64,000 nt of DNA from Bactericera cockerelli (Eukaryota > Arthropoda > Insecta > Hemiptera > Triozidae), in contig JAMCCL010000068.1 in the NCBI GenBank assembly GCA_024516035.1, positions 1-64,000 of the forward strand. Direction: 5' to 3'. Below, piece by piece: positions 11,078 through 22,834 of the stretch; within the stretch, counting starts at the first letter, position 1; every line of letters begins with the position of its first letter. The position numbers were made by a program, and so were the translations under genes. The notes below the pieces were generated by a model that saw only the letters and a program-made list of their open reading frames with translations, was not told the DNA's origin and did not search any database.

Positions 11078-11707
11078 TCTATATCTATAAAAGAAAGCTG
11101 TCTGTATGTATGTGTGTATGTGTGTATGTGTGTATGTATGTATGTTCTTTATACAAATCCACACCGTTTGACCGAGAAACCTGAAATTTTGCACATAGGT
11201 CCTTTTGGATCAGGAAATTCTTCTAGGCTAGATTATATCTCCCTGAGATTAAGCTACAATGAGTAAGGATAAAAATGGATGGGTGACGCAAAAAAAATTC
11301 ACGTTTTTTGACATAAATGACATTTTTTCTCGAAATTTGTCGCGACGACCTATCAACTCAAAGCAAGAAAGTTTTAGGCAAGGGTTTGAGCTTTCAATTG
11401 ACATGTCGATCGCGAATTTCTGATGAGCCGTTCTTGAGCTACGCCGGGTAAGGTAAAAAAATGGATGGGTAACATGTAAAATATTCACGTTTTTTGACTT
11501 AAATGACATTTTTTCTCGAAATTTGAAGTGACGACCTATCAACTCAGAGCGAGAAAGTTTTAGGCAAGGGTTTAGGCTTTCATTTGACATATTGATCGCG
11601 AAATTCTGATGAGCCATTCTTGAGCTACGCCGGGGAAGACCAGAAAATAGATGGGCGACAAAAAATATTCAGGTTTTTTTTTCAAACCTAAATGACATTT
11701 TGTGGTG

Positions 11708-11741
<34 letters not shown>

Positions 11742-12061
11742 TGTGGTGTGGTGTGGTGTGGTGTGGTGTGTGTGTGGTGTGGTGTGGTGTGGTGTGGTGT
11801 GGTGTGGTGTGTGTGTGGTGTGGTGGGTGTGCGTGTGTGTGTGTGTGGTGTGTGTGTGTGTGGTGTGTGTGTGTGGTGTGTGTGTGTGGTGTGTGTGTGT
11901 GTGGTGTGTGTGGGTGGGTGGGTCTGGGTGGGTGAGTGGGTGTGTGTGTGTGGTGTGTGCGTGTGTGTGGGTGTGTGTGATGTGTCGGTGTATGTATGGT
12001 GTGATGTGTGTGCGTTGTGTGTGTTTGATGGGCTGGCGAAGCGGCGGGTGTAACCCGCTAG
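11078..12061 (+). mobile_element. Non-autonomous Helitron
   Basis: The 5' end reads A|TCTATATCTATAAAAG (element from TC at 11078). The 3' end has a 6-bp hairpin gcgggt-gta-acccgc (12044-12058) running into CTAG (12058-12061) and followed by T. These are the hallmarks of Helitron termini inserted between A and T. Inside are about two and a half copies of a ~200-bp unit (atggatgggtgac... to gagctacgccggg) and a long GT/GGTGT low-complexity array at 11702-12030. No Rep/helicase coding is present, so movement would need an autonomous relative. Long open frames across the GT array are low-complexity artefacts. Confidence 0.85.
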
Positions 12062-12399
12062 TTTTATTATAATTTATCATTGTTTTGATCTACATGAATA
12101 TTTTACTTCTTACTGGCCAATATTTTATACACTTCTAATAACATAGACCTAGTTTACCTCTTGATGTAGAAATCTTTGATTGAAGTTATAGAACGTTATT
12201 GTTCCCATTTTGATAAAACGGTCTGCTGGCAGCTTGGATGAAGCAATGACGATAGAACTCCACCCGTATTTATAGTTATGTGTGAGGCGAAGATTTTTTG
12301 TTACTCTCATAAATCTAAATTCAGTTTTTTCTTTTTATGTCTCACACTATCGCTGATTTTTCTAAATTTTTATTTACATCGTAGTATAATTCTGCGTAA

Positions 12400-12830
12400 T
12401 TAGACCTTTAGAAAGAACCTTCAGTCATCAACTTGGGATAACTAGGCGTGGCTCCAGGGTTCATTATAGATATTCCTTTAGAGGGCTTTAAAGACTTTTC
12501 TACTTGTTTCAACCATCTGAAATTAAGTGATCTCATTACCTTTGACTAGACCCTTCTAAAAACACCAGAAATACATCTCTAGGATAACAATAGACGGCTC
12601 TGGGCTCCAAAATAAATATTCCTTTCAAAGGCTATAACTCAAGTTTGGTCCAGTGTAATAATTTGGTTATATTTTTATATTTTTTCTTATGATAAGGCCT
12701 TTCGAAAAATACCAGAATCGCAGCTCCAAGATAACCAGGGGCGGCTCTGTGCAACTTTCCGCTTTTATTTTAGAAGGCTATATCTCCTATCCTATAAAAA
12801 ATAAATACTTGAAACTATAAAAGGTATGCA
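12400..12830. repeat. Degenerate internal repeat
   Basis: Three loosely related blocks share words such as accagaa, gataac(a/c)a, ggctctg and aaggctata at about 12420-12560, 12560-12700 and 12700-12800. They look like a decayed tandem array. No gene is seen. Confidence 0.35.
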
Positions 12831-13129
12831 GAGAAAAAAATTCCCTATTCAAAAACGTAGCTCACGTCTTTCCACGAAAAGCACACATTGCTGTACGCTT
12901 GACAGAAAATTGGTCTGAAAAAAAAAACCTGTATGAATAATTTCATGAAATTCAAGATTTTACGCGTGGCCAGAAAACGACTTTAACTGATCGTAGGAAC
13001 CTCGCGCTTTCGTGAAACACAATCTATTTTCGCGTCTAATTACGAATTTGAAATAAAAATCGATAAAAGTTAGCGGGAGGTGTGCGAAAACAATAAAACA
13101 AAATACATATAAACTCTGTTTCGTGTTAA

Positions 13130-13275
13130 TATAGGCCGGTTGGCTGGCGCTACTTGACGAGCGCTCGCCTACCGGCGAGCTTGATTACTGACAAGAGCAA
13201 CGTTGACCATTACTGGGTGAATATAAGACGAGGAAGAAAACATCAATCATTTGAACGATCTTTACGGTAAGCCCT
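13130..13275 (+). promoter_or_regulatory. Possible promoter with short first exon
   Basis: A locally GC-rich patch includes a 7-bp stem-loop gctcgcc-tacc-ggcgagc. It is followed by a TATA-like tataag at 13222-13227, a short purine-rich leader and a good splice donor g|gtaagc at about 13266. The order TATA, ~40 bases, donor fits a short non-coding first exon on the plus strand. No downstream coding exon was identified, so this could also be a decayed repeat. Confidence 0.25.
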
Positions 13276-13399
13276 GAGAAATAATTGATATAATTAGATA
13301 AATGACATGATATATTATTTCATATACTAAACGTATAGTAAGTACCTACATAATATAATTATGTATATGGAGGTATATGTAATTATGTATGCACAATTT

Positions 13400-13610
13400 C
13401 TTCCGGGCTGCCTTAAAATTACCTTTGCCTCAGATAAACAAGTCCGAGATGCGGGAAGCGTGCCGACCCAGGGATATCACCTCACATTTCCTCACGAGGT
13501 GGGTATAACAGCTGGACCCCAAACATCCAAATACATCAAAGCAGGAAAACTACTACCCTGCTGGGAATCGAACCCAGGTCAGGTTTTGCAATCATTTTCA
13601 TGTGATCTAT
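13400..13610 (-). repeat. SINE remnant (family C)
   Basis: The plus strand contains ttcctcacgaggtgggta, ggaccccaaacatccaa and ctgggaatcgaacccaggtc. The same series recurs at 38270-38360. On the minus strand this is a tRNA-like B box followed by a conserved body. The 85-codon open frame spanning it is not a gene. Confidence 0.6.
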
Positions 13611-14534
13611 GGATTTAAAATTTAAAAAAGAATTGGAGCATGAAAAAGTTTTACATTTTCCAGAGAAAAAAAAAGTTGAGCATCAGAAAATTTCATATTT
13701 TCCAGCAAATTATTCTATAAGGTACTTACATTTTGAATTCCAAACATTTTTCTGAATACCTATTTACAATAATAAATTATTGTATGTACGAGTAACTATA
13801 CATATTACATACAGGGTGGACCAAAAAAACGTTTACACCCGTTAATGGTAGATTACTGACGACATTTCTTAGGACGGATCTGCAATCCGTTTTTTCGGAT
13901 TCGCCTTTATAACTGCACAAAGTGATTTTTTGCAACTTTCTGAAAAAGTCCGACTTTGGCTTATTCTTCAGGTCAGAACTTTTTTCTTGTTTAAGATGAG
14001 TTGATTCTGAACATTTCTGCAGAAAGCCAACAAAATTTCGATGTTTCTGGCTACACTACTTTGTTTTTTACGGTTTGGTTTGGCATCTTTTTTGACACCT
14101 GAATAGAAAAAAAATTCTCATGTAAATTTTTTACACTTTGAAACACTCAAGATTTGCCCGAGCAAATTTTGGCACAGACATGGGCAAGTTTGATAAAAGT
14201 TGGCGGCCAACCCAAGGATGCTAAAAAATAATTTTATGATTTTTTATCACGTGATCTTCTGAGTAAACAAACCAGGTAAGTCTCAAAAAATGATGTTCAA
14301 AATCTTAAAAGTGTTGACCGTGTAGGGTCGTCTTGTACTCAAAGAGTAATTAGCTATTTCTGTTTGATAATTATTTTCCTTGGAATTAATTAAAGGCCAG
14401 TCAAATGAATGATTGTTTGTTTCTCGATGATAGTTTTCAAGCATATTTTTCTGCATTCTATGAAATATTATCTTTCAACTTCTTGAGTTTTTTTAGTACA
14501 AGTTACATTATTATAATTCGGATGCTGAAATGGC

Positions 14535-14744
14535 AGATACGCATTTAGCATATGGAGTTCCCAACAGGAGCATTTGGGATCACGTGAAAAACATAGTTTA
14601 CGAAATCTGGTAGCAAGAATCCTGTTGTCATTCGATGACCGGACAGAAAAACCTGGAATCCTCCGCAACATTCGACGGAACATGGTGAAGAGGTTCAACC
14701 TTTGCATCCAGAAAGGTGGACGCCACTTCCGACAGTTCCTCTAA
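14535..14744 (+). pseudogene. Mariner-like transposase C-terminal remnant
   Basis: Plus-strand reading gives RSIWDHVKNIVYE in one frame and then RNIRRNMVKRFNLCIQKGG followed by RHFRQFL and a TAA stop (14742-14744) in another. The second piece matches the usual end of Tc1/mariner transposases (an Arg-rich helix, then a cysteine, then GGxHF and stop). The first resembles the segment after the third catalytic Asp. A frameshift and an in-frame TAG break it, and no upstream catalytic domain is seen. An overlapping minus-strand open frame at 14468-14707 is only its complement. Confidence 0.7.
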
Positions 14745-14755
14745 GGGAATTGAGA

Positions 14756-14756
<1 letters not shown>

Positions 14757-14792
<36 letters not shown>

Positions 14793-14815
14793 CAAAGAGA
14801 GAGAGAGAGAGAGAA
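14757..14815. repeat. (GA)n microsatellite
   Basis: A nearly pure ga/gagaga tract with two short interruptions (ggcaaa) inside the mariner-type element. Confidence 0.9.
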
Positions 14816-16659
14816 AGGCAAGAAGGTTGTCCCTCTACCTTCTGAGTTAGAACTAAGGTACTAAAGTCACCATTGGTTTCAAAAATTTGTGTGAGGAGAA
14901 TCCATAGTGTGTACTATGGCTAAATAAAAAATGGCAAAAGTCTTTTATTTTGTAGTCATGAATTTTTTGCTGGCTCTGGCGTTCGGACCGGGTGGACTAG
15001 CTTACCACTGAGCTAATCGTGCGCGTCTAATCGTTTCTCATTGAACATACTAACACAAAATGTTTTTTTAAATACCTTTTTGTTTATATCAAAACAGTAT
15101 AAAACATAATAAAGACTGCAAAAGTTTATTAATTTTACAAAATATTATCTTGTTTTTTTCAGGACTTCTATTAAGAGTTGGCAATCGGTAAATATTTGTT
15201 ATTTAATGAGTATTGTTTATGATAGAAGAACCTACCTACATATTTACCTGGATTTATTTCATAAACTCTATTTTCGTTTGGAAAATTCGCTAGTTTTTTT
15301 TTTCTCTCGCAGGGAAGCATAAGAAAAACCATCCTTACATTATCAAGGCAGTCTCTCAGGGGCTTACATGAATAATAATTATGTGTATTGTGATACCAAT
15401 AGTATCTGATATAATTCAATTTACAGATGGTATTACCCACAAAAAAACCATAAGTTGTTGGTGTTACAACAGGTCAGATACAGGTATGAATAAAATATTC
15501 CATAAGATTTTTTTGATAATTAAAATAATATTGACCGTCGAGAATTGAACTTCGGTCATGCATCTTACAGTCATAGCACTACCACATCTAGCTAACACCA
15601 CTGACAATCTGAGAAGCACGAAATTTATCATTTGAATTTTCCTAAACTGGCTGATGAAGGCATGTGAGACCGCGGTATTCAAAAAAAGCAATGTAAACAA
15701 TTTTTGTAAACAATACAAGACGCCCTTACACAGTCTACAGCTGGAAAACTCTTAGGATTTTTGAAGAGTTTATGGCAAACATCTAATAATTTTTCCCAGA
15801 AGATCACGTGATAAAAAATCGTAAAATTATTTTTTAGCCTCCTCGGGGCGGCCGCCAACTTTTATCAAACTTGCCCATGTCTGTGCCAAAATTTGTTCGG
15901 ACAAGTGTCGAGTGTTTTATTTAGTAAAAAAGTTTTTTTGGGTGTTTTTTTTCTGTTCAGGTGTAAAAAAATATGACAAACAAAATAGTAAAAAACAAAG
16001 TAGTGTAGCTAGAAACATCGAAATTTTGTTGGCTTTCTGCAAAATTGTTCAGAATCAAATCATCTTAAACAGGAAAAAAGTACTGACCTGAAGAATAAGC
16101 CAAAGTCGGACTTTTTCGGAAAGTTGCAAAAAATCACTTTGTGCAGTTACGAAGGCGAATCCGAAAAAACGGATTGCAGATCCGGCCTGGAAATGTCGTC
16201 AGTAATCTACCATTAACGGGTGTAAACGTTTTTTTGGTCCACCCTGTATATATAAACGCCGCTTTTGATGAGCAACTTCCTGTTGAAAACCCATAACTGT
16301 TGGCATAAATGCATGCTCTCTGACTGTACAGTCTGAACATAATGGAATGTTCCAAATAAAGTTACATCAGAAAGCGGGAAAAACTTTAACTCGATAGATG
16401 AATTTGAAGTATCTATCGCCTATTAGGAAAATGACATTGTATAATATTGCGTATGGGTACCTGTAGTAGCATATTAGGTATAGGTAATTCAATTACCGAG
16501 CTTTTAGACATGGGAGACAAGAGGTTGTGGTATCTAATTTAAAATTGGCCTATGAAAGCCTCAGGCCAGGGGCGTAGGGGCACATCTAGAATAAGCACAT
16601 TATTATCTGAGAGCGCACGGCAGTGCACCAGGCCAAGTTCCAGCAAGCACTGTAGTATA

Positions 16660-17542
16660 CAGGGTGAGCATAAAGTCTCACCCCACCCCCGTATCTCGAG
16701 AATGGCTGAAAATACAAGAAGTTGCAAAAACCTGTATTCCTTAATTTTTGGGAGGATTAAATTTAAGACAAAAAAAATTTGCCTACAGGGCCCCAGTCAG
16801 GCTCGGCATGGACCAACTTTAAAATCTTAAATAGAATAGTATGTATTGTGGCATATTGTTTTAAAGGTCTCATAGAGAGAATTTCATTACAAGAAATTTC
16901 AGTGAGCTATGACTTACCGTTTTTGAGATACATGGTCGGACGTCCTGAGTAATATCCATATATTTTGACCTATATTTCGTTGACCGTAAATTCCAGAAAA
17001 ATGAAATTTGTTGATAATAACTTTTTATGGCAAGAACTTTCGAACAAGTTAAAACTTGATTTGTTTTTTCGTTAAATTTTTTCGGACTGTTCGTCCGGCT
17101 GGCTGACATAACCGACCAGAAACTAATATCAACAGAGTATGTCGAGTTATACCTTTTTCGACGAAACTTGTAATAAGGAGTTATTATCAACAAATTTCAT
17201 TTTTCTATAATTTAGGGTTAACGAGTTATAGGTCAAAATATATGGATATTACGCAGGACGTTCGACCCTGTATCTCGAGAACGGTAAGTTGTAGCTCACT
17301 GAAATTTGTTGTAATGAACTTCTCTCTATGGGACCTTTCAAACAATATGCCACAAGACATACCATTCTATTTAAGATTTTAAAAATGGTCTATGCCCAGC
17401 CTGACTTGGGCCGCGTAGGCAAATTTTTTTTGGCTGAAAATTAATTCCCTTAAAAATTAAGGAATACGGTTTTTTGCGTTTTCTTGTATTTTCAGCCATT
17501 CTCGAGATACGGGGGGTGGGGTGAGACTTTATGCTCACCCTG
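16660..17542. mobile_element. 883-bp foldback element with TA flanks
   Basis: Left arm 16660-17022 and right arm 17179-17542 are inverted copies. Ends read TA|cagggtgagcataaagtctc and the complement |TA. The TA flanks are 16658-16659 and 17543-17544. Arms carry ggccccagtcaggctc and atatccatatattttgacc. The 156-bp middle is unique. No transposase is encoded. The cagggtg ends suggest mobilisation by Tc1/mariner-type machinery. A fragment of the family is at 9695-9938. Confidence 0.85.
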
Positions 17543-17544
17543 TA

Positions 17545-18339
17545 TATCTTTCTACGAACCGTTTCACCCAGTTTTTCACACCTTTATATAAATCTTTGCT
17601 TCTGTTGACAATGGAGCTATAAAATTTGGCAAATATGTTTTCGGAGTAAGGTAAAATTAAAATTTGCGATTTTGTAACTGACTGACCAATCATCAAAATA
17701 TTATGATGCACTTCCGACAACCTAGAAAGCTGACATCATGCAAACATAATGAGAAAAATATAAAAACAGGCACTTTGTTGTCGGTTTAAGGAGCAAATTT
17801 GGTCGAAGTATGGTCTAGTTCGATATAGAAGGATGTTTTTTACTATTTGAACTTCTAGTTAGACAGTGCCGTACAATTGAATCGGTTTGGGGATTACATT
17901 CGTTCGAAATATAGCAAAGTAAAAAGATAAAGTATGATTTCTTTGTGGTGAAATACAAGTTCTCTTCACGATTTTTATGGGTAGTGCAACATTAATAAGA
18001 GCTTCTTTTAATTTTCGTCGTCTAACCTAGATCCCCCATATATGAGGTCTGTAAATAAAGTGATGAGACAAAACCGCCATTTTTTATTGCCGTTCAACAA
18101 GTAAATTTAAAGAGAAATCAAGTTTGGGATGACCCCTAGAAAGAATAAAGAAAGATAAACATAAGAGGAATAAATTCAGAGAGGAGTGCAGAGAAATAGA
18201 AAGAGAGGGGGTAAAGGTGTTCTCAATTTGATATCATTTATTTTTAGCTAATTATACTCATTCTATAGAGTGGGGCGTTCTTCTTTTTTTTTATCCACGA
18301 AGTGATGTTTTTGGGGGGATCCTAAGTGATCCCTGAACA
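17545..18339. other. Gene-free stretch
   Basis: AT-rich sequence without recognisable genes, RNA genes or structured repeats. Confidence 0.45.
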
Positions 18340-18495
18340 CTAAACTTAAACTAAAACTCGGCCCCACTCAGGCTGGGTGAGGTCAATGTGAGTAGCAGGT
18401 TTGTGAGTTTCCTGCGAATGGAGGGTAAAACCCCCGTCGTGATATGACCATGACAGTTGAAAGCGACGTTAAACCCCACTTAAAAAAAAAAAAAA
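18340..18495 (+). repeat. SINE body with A-tail
   Basis: It contains ggccccactcaggctgggtg, cctgcgaatggagggtaaaa and gaaagcgacgttaaacccc, then an A-run at 18481-18495. The middle block also occurs at 10160-10240 (+) and, reversed, at 3190-3290. The A-tail at the end supports retroposition on the plus strand. Confidence 0.65.
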
Positions 18496-20661
18496 ACTAA
18501 AACTCATCTCAACCAACCAAGCAATAAATTGGGCACCCCAGGTTCATCTCAAGTCTTCGGGGATCCAAACAAAATGGATAGCGCAACTTGAGTGAAATTA
18601 GCCGGAGTGGTGAAGGGAGAGATTATAGGGAAAATAAGAGGTGAGAAGAATAATGAAAACAATACTAACGGTCCCTGAGGACAGATTATCTCCAAAGAAA
18701 TTATCAACACACACCATACTGGGCTTAATAGCTTTGTAGCTTTGCCCTAAATAGATTAATATTATTATTATATTATATGTATAATACAAATACGTAGGTA
18801 CCTAATGATCTATATCATAGGTACATACCCCAGTACATATTAATATATCATAGATACACCTATTTACCAGCTTCTAACAGATTGAACAGGTTGGAATACC
18901 GACCTCAGTAGAATCAGCTTTCTACATCCCTGTGGATTCAATAATAAACTCATTAGAGGTAAAGAAGAACAAATCTTTCTCCCATTCTCAACACCACCTG
19001 AGATAAGATAAGCGTTAGTGGGTGATGATGGATAGGGTAGGTATAACAATCATTTTCATTGAAAAGAATTACTCCCATTGGATTTTGCGTTGAGTGGGCA
19101 GAACCTGAACATAAAGTATAGTTACAAGGTACTCAGTGAGTACCCAATAGGTATGTACTCAATAATTAATTTTATTACTTACTACGAAAGTTCCTTATTT
19201 AAAAAGTTTTGAACATTTTTTTTTTTTTTTTTTTTTGGAAACTATCTAATTTATGGTGCATATTTTGGTGGTAAGCTATAATTTTAACAAGCGGAAGCTG
19301 AGAAGCCCATCCTGGGGACCAGCTTGACTTGCCGGCCGCGCTTAGGACCTTAGGACCTTAGGGCCTCCCTCATGTTTGCAGTGATGCACCGTCGTGACCG
19401 GAGCCCGCCCCTGAAGAAACCAAGTAGATGCCCGAATGTTGTAATCATAATTATATACATTTAATCATCAAGACATTTTATTTGACATCTCACATGATAA
19501 GATTATTTTTAAGCAATTTTTTCCCCACCTTTAGCACAAGATTTTTTATCTCTTGAAGGTGGGTATACCCTCATTGTTTGTTGAAGATATTATTGTGAAA
19601 ATATAAATACATGGAAACTTAAAAAAAAAAAAAAAAAAATCACCACAGGTGGGCTCGAATTCGTCGGCCTATGATTTCCTAAGTAGGCGGCCAGAACGAG
19701 GACCCTGGACCCTAGACCCTTGTCCCTAGTCCCTAATCCCAACACCTAGATATAGTACTCTGGGTTGAGGCCGCTTACACTTACAATATTTTATTAACAA
19801 CATGGTTGGTTTATTCTACGACGTACCGGGGCCTAGGGTTTAGGGCTCTGTTGTGTTCAGGCATTCAGACTTGCACGTATGCTGGATTGAAGTAATGATA
19901 ATATACACTGATCCACTTTGAAATCCGACCAATGTAAAATCACCTGTAAAATCCTGTGTTACGTAATTTTATATTGTCACCGGAGCGACCTAGATATGAA
20001 AAACAATGTGTTGGCAATTTTTGTAAACATGGGTCCTCCTGGCATGACAACTACCAAACCTCGGGGCAGTCGAAGTGAGTGAGTTCTAGCGAGTGGTTGA
20101 GTTCCTGCTGGTGAGTCCATTTCCATCTACCTTATTATTTTCGATAGGCTCTCAGAGGACAACTCTATGTTACACCCTTCATTAAATAAATAATATATTA
20201 TTTTAAGGTACAAGAATTATTTAATTCTTTTTATTTATCACTCATTTCTTTTCTTAAACACTAAGGCGCTTTTTGGAACTTTGTTAATGATTCGAACTCT
20301 ATATTTATAGAACCGCATCATTGGCAAGGATTCCGCTAACTTGTGTTCTTAGTCGTTCCACCCCAAAAAGAGATTAGGACTGCCGGGGTCGGTAACAATA
20401 TACAACTGAAGTTATATCACTTTTCATGAAATTAGTAAATTACATGGAGTTATGTAAAAAAATATGTAAAAAAAAACAACACTCTCCACACCTATAGGAT
20501 AAGACAAAGTTTAAATGACAATTTTAACTTGGCAATTTTCACTTTTATAATAATTATGTACTTAACTAGATCCTAGAACGATTTCGGTGATACCAAAAAT
20601 TTATTGGTACCAACAACAATTCGTACCTAAATAGGGTAGGTATCAATTTTGTTAAATGAAT
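18496..20661. other. Gene-poor stretch with heptamer-like tracts
   Basis: No gene is supported. Around 19345-19362 the word ggacctta is repeated, and 19700-19740 is a run of seven-base units of the type gaccct(a/t)/tcccta. T- and A-runs lie at 19216-19236 and 19620-19640. At 20030-20115 a GC-richer patch ends in ctg|gtgagt, a good splice donor; it could be a first exon, but there is no supporting coding sequence. Confidence 0.35.
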
Positions 20662-20775
20662 TGAATTTATAATTCCTGGATTGGAAAAAAATAAGTAAAC
20701 AATAAACATTGTGCAAAATGAATTTATAATTCCTGGATTGGAAAAAAATAAGTAAACAATAAACATTGTGCAAAA
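20662..20775. repeat. 57-bp tandem duplication next to the tRNA
   Basis: The unit tgaatttataattcctgg...gtgcaaaa occurs at 20662-20718 and 20719-20775 with no difference seen. It lies directly at the 3' end of the minus-strand tRNA gene, so each copy carries the tRNA's trailing A-run or part of it. Confidence 0.95.
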
Positions 20776-20778
20776 ATT

Positions 20779-20860
20779 CGCTGCGGACAGGATTCGAACC
20801 TGTGCGGGCACAGCCCATTGGATTTCGAGTCCAACTCCTTAACCACTCGGACACCGCAGC
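20779..20860 (-). tRNA. tRNA-Ser (anticodon CGA)
   Basis: This is an 82-base cloverleaf with a long variable arm. The acceptor stem GCTGCGG/CCGCAGC pairs perfectly over 7 bp and the discriminator base is G, both expected for tRNA-Ser. The anticodon loop reads ggactCGAaatcc, giving anticodon CGA for UCG codons. The variable arm (tgggc...gccca-type pairing) is class II. The T arm has ggttcgaatcc. A TTTTT pol III terminator follows within a few bases (complement of 20772-20776). The A box and B box are intact. Unlike the SINE heads in this window, all stems pair, so I call this a functional gene. Confidence 0.93.
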
Positions 20861-21925
20861 GGATGTTGAAGGAGGTTGAAAATAGTGCGTTATGAAACTG
20901 CGCTGTGTAATAGTTCATGTCGATTGAACAACACGAGGTTTGAACTTTGTACACGAGTCAGAGATGTTTTCGTAAAACTAGGTAATTGCGTTGATAAAAC
21001 TTGGAAAATATGGAAGGATTTTTAGTTTACCTTCATAGCTCCGTCTTGTAAAGAGTAGGAACGTACCTATACATAATAATTGTATTTTATTTTGTACAGC
21101 TACTACTATAAGTTCTTTGTTGGTAACTTGTTGCTAAGATCAAATGTATGGAATTTTGATATAAAAAATGAATAATTGTGAGATAAATTAATTTGTGATG
21201 AAAAAAATCAATAAAAAAAAACAACAATGACATTCAAATTTTATAGGTATCACTTTTCCACACTACTACGATTCAAGGACCTCAAGATAGATAGAAACGT
21301 ATTATGTGCTGCACTCTAGGGTTTCAATATCAAACTTTTTAAAGAATTTTTGTTTTGCTTTCTGTTCATCGCGAGCTATATTGTTTTAGTTCCTATATTA
21401 TCCACTAGATCGCAGGAACAGTACTGCTCGCAAGTAGAAGAGAAAAAAATAATTTGATCTAGAGATTCCGGAGTAGTGAGTGGATTTGTGGCATCTCCAC
21501 TAATGAGGAATTTTGGCACCTCCACCAAATAATTCAACCTGTAAATTATCTAGGTAGGTATGTCCTTCAAAAAATAAAGCTCAGAGTAATTATTAACTTC
21601 TTTGTTTAAAACAAAGACAAAGCATTGCTTACAACGACAAAGCATTGCTTTTAGAAATTGATGATGTTTAAAACTTGCTGTTAGTTTCTTTACTTCTTTA
21701 AATGCAATATTTTTTTGTTTTTGTTGATTGCCTTTTCTTTGTTCCCATTAAATTAATCAAGTGACAATTTACTTAGGTACCTCAGTTTTTCTCTGATTTT
21801 TTTTTATTTAATTTAACAAGACAGTAACAATATGCCTACGTATTTTATTGTAAAAAAAGAAAAGAAAAACCTTCATTTGGACAGTATGTGGTAGTGAACC
21901 AAGGATGCTGGTCGCATTTCCCCTT
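20861..21925. other. Gene-free stretch
   Basis: No gene is supported. A short direct repeat acaaagcattgctt occurs at about 21619 and 21640. Confidence 0.45.
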
Positions 21926-22095
21926 GTTCTTAATTTGGGTTTAATGGCACTACCCACATGAACCTCATCCAGCCTGGGTAGTGCCAGAATGACAGCATCA
22001 CGAAGTTTCACCTCGTTGAACGTTGTTTAACTTCGGTGATCCTACGAGAACCAGTACATTCAACGCGCCATCGACACTAGCACATTTCCCCTTTG
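21926..22095. repeat. Dispersed repeat fragments
   Basis: 21940-21990 holds catccagcctgggtagtgcc, reminiscent of the SINE body at 10160-10190. 22025-22085 shares cttcggtgatcctacga and gcgccatcgac with 3300-3360. Short open frames across them are not convincing. Confidence 0.45.
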
Positions 22096-22369
22096 AATGA
22101 TTAGGTAAAAACTTATTTGATGCACGGCTGTCAGAATTGAAGTTCTCTTTTCTATAGTCAAAGTTATTTGTAATCGTTCGAGCCGCTTTCTGCGTATACA
22201 TTTTCAAAATAATAATACACCTATTAATTTTTATAATCAGTTAAGGGGGATGTCAACGGATTCGCTCCCGGTCATGTTTTTATAACACCGGATTCTCACC
22301 CGTTGCTTGCACCAACTACCTCTACTTACACTTACATGCAATGTGTAGTAAATACTCGTACTATCGTCC

Positions 22370-22590
22370 ATGAGGTCCCAAGCCTACCCTTGAAATATTT
22401 TAGGCATGACCTTCCTACATACAATGCCCTACATGTGTTTCAGCTAAGCGAGGCATGGCCTTTTGTGTATTTTACCTAATCCAACTATAAACCTGAGACT
22501 TTATGTATTCTCCTTGTACAAGTATACAACCAAGGCATTGCCTTCTAATAATTATTAGACATACAGGTTTATAGCAGGATTAGAAAGGGA
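22370..22590. repeat. Degenerate copies of the GGCATGGCC repeat
   Basis: The words gaggcatggccttttgt, tattttacctaatcc and aaccaaggcattgccttc are diverged versions, in reverse orientation, of the 45-bp minisatellite unit at 34645-34990. Related words also appear at 61845-61960. Confidence 0.55.
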
Positions 22591-22782
22591 TAAGATTGAA
22601 CCATTTAACCAGGAGTGCCTCTTTTCCCCTTACATGGACCATGTTGAAGATATTCTGAAATATATTTGGACAGTTCTGAAATATATTTTGTTCACTGTCT
22701 GGCTCGCAGCGTTCTCGATAACGCCATCCTATAAAATGATGGCGAGCAAAATCCCTGTTATTAGGTAAGAACTTCCTCATTT

Positions 22783-22832
22783 ATCTCTCTCTCTCTCTCT
22801 CTCTCACACACCTCTCTCTCTCTCTCTTTCTC
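22783..22832. repeat. (CT)n microsatellite
   Basis: A run of ct units with a short cacac interruption. Confidence 0.9.
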
Positions 22833-22834
22833 AT

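Larger units (their letters stand above)
13812..16246 (+). mobile_element. Tc1/mariner-type element with 450-bp inverted repeats
   Basis: Ends read TA|cagggtggaccaaaaaaacg and its complement |TA, with TA at 13810-13811 and 16247-16248. Left arm 13812-14261 and right arm 15797-16246 are both 450 bp and similar throughout with scattered differences. A TA target and CAGGGTG end are typical of the superfamily. The interior holds a decayed transposase tail (14535-14744), a (ga)n tract and a SINE fragment near 15002-15027. The element is therefore defective and fairly old. Confidence 0.85.

Noticed and set aside
11692..12080. Long Cys/Val- and Thr/His-rich open frames
   Set aside because: Low-complexity translation of the GT array inside the Helitron.
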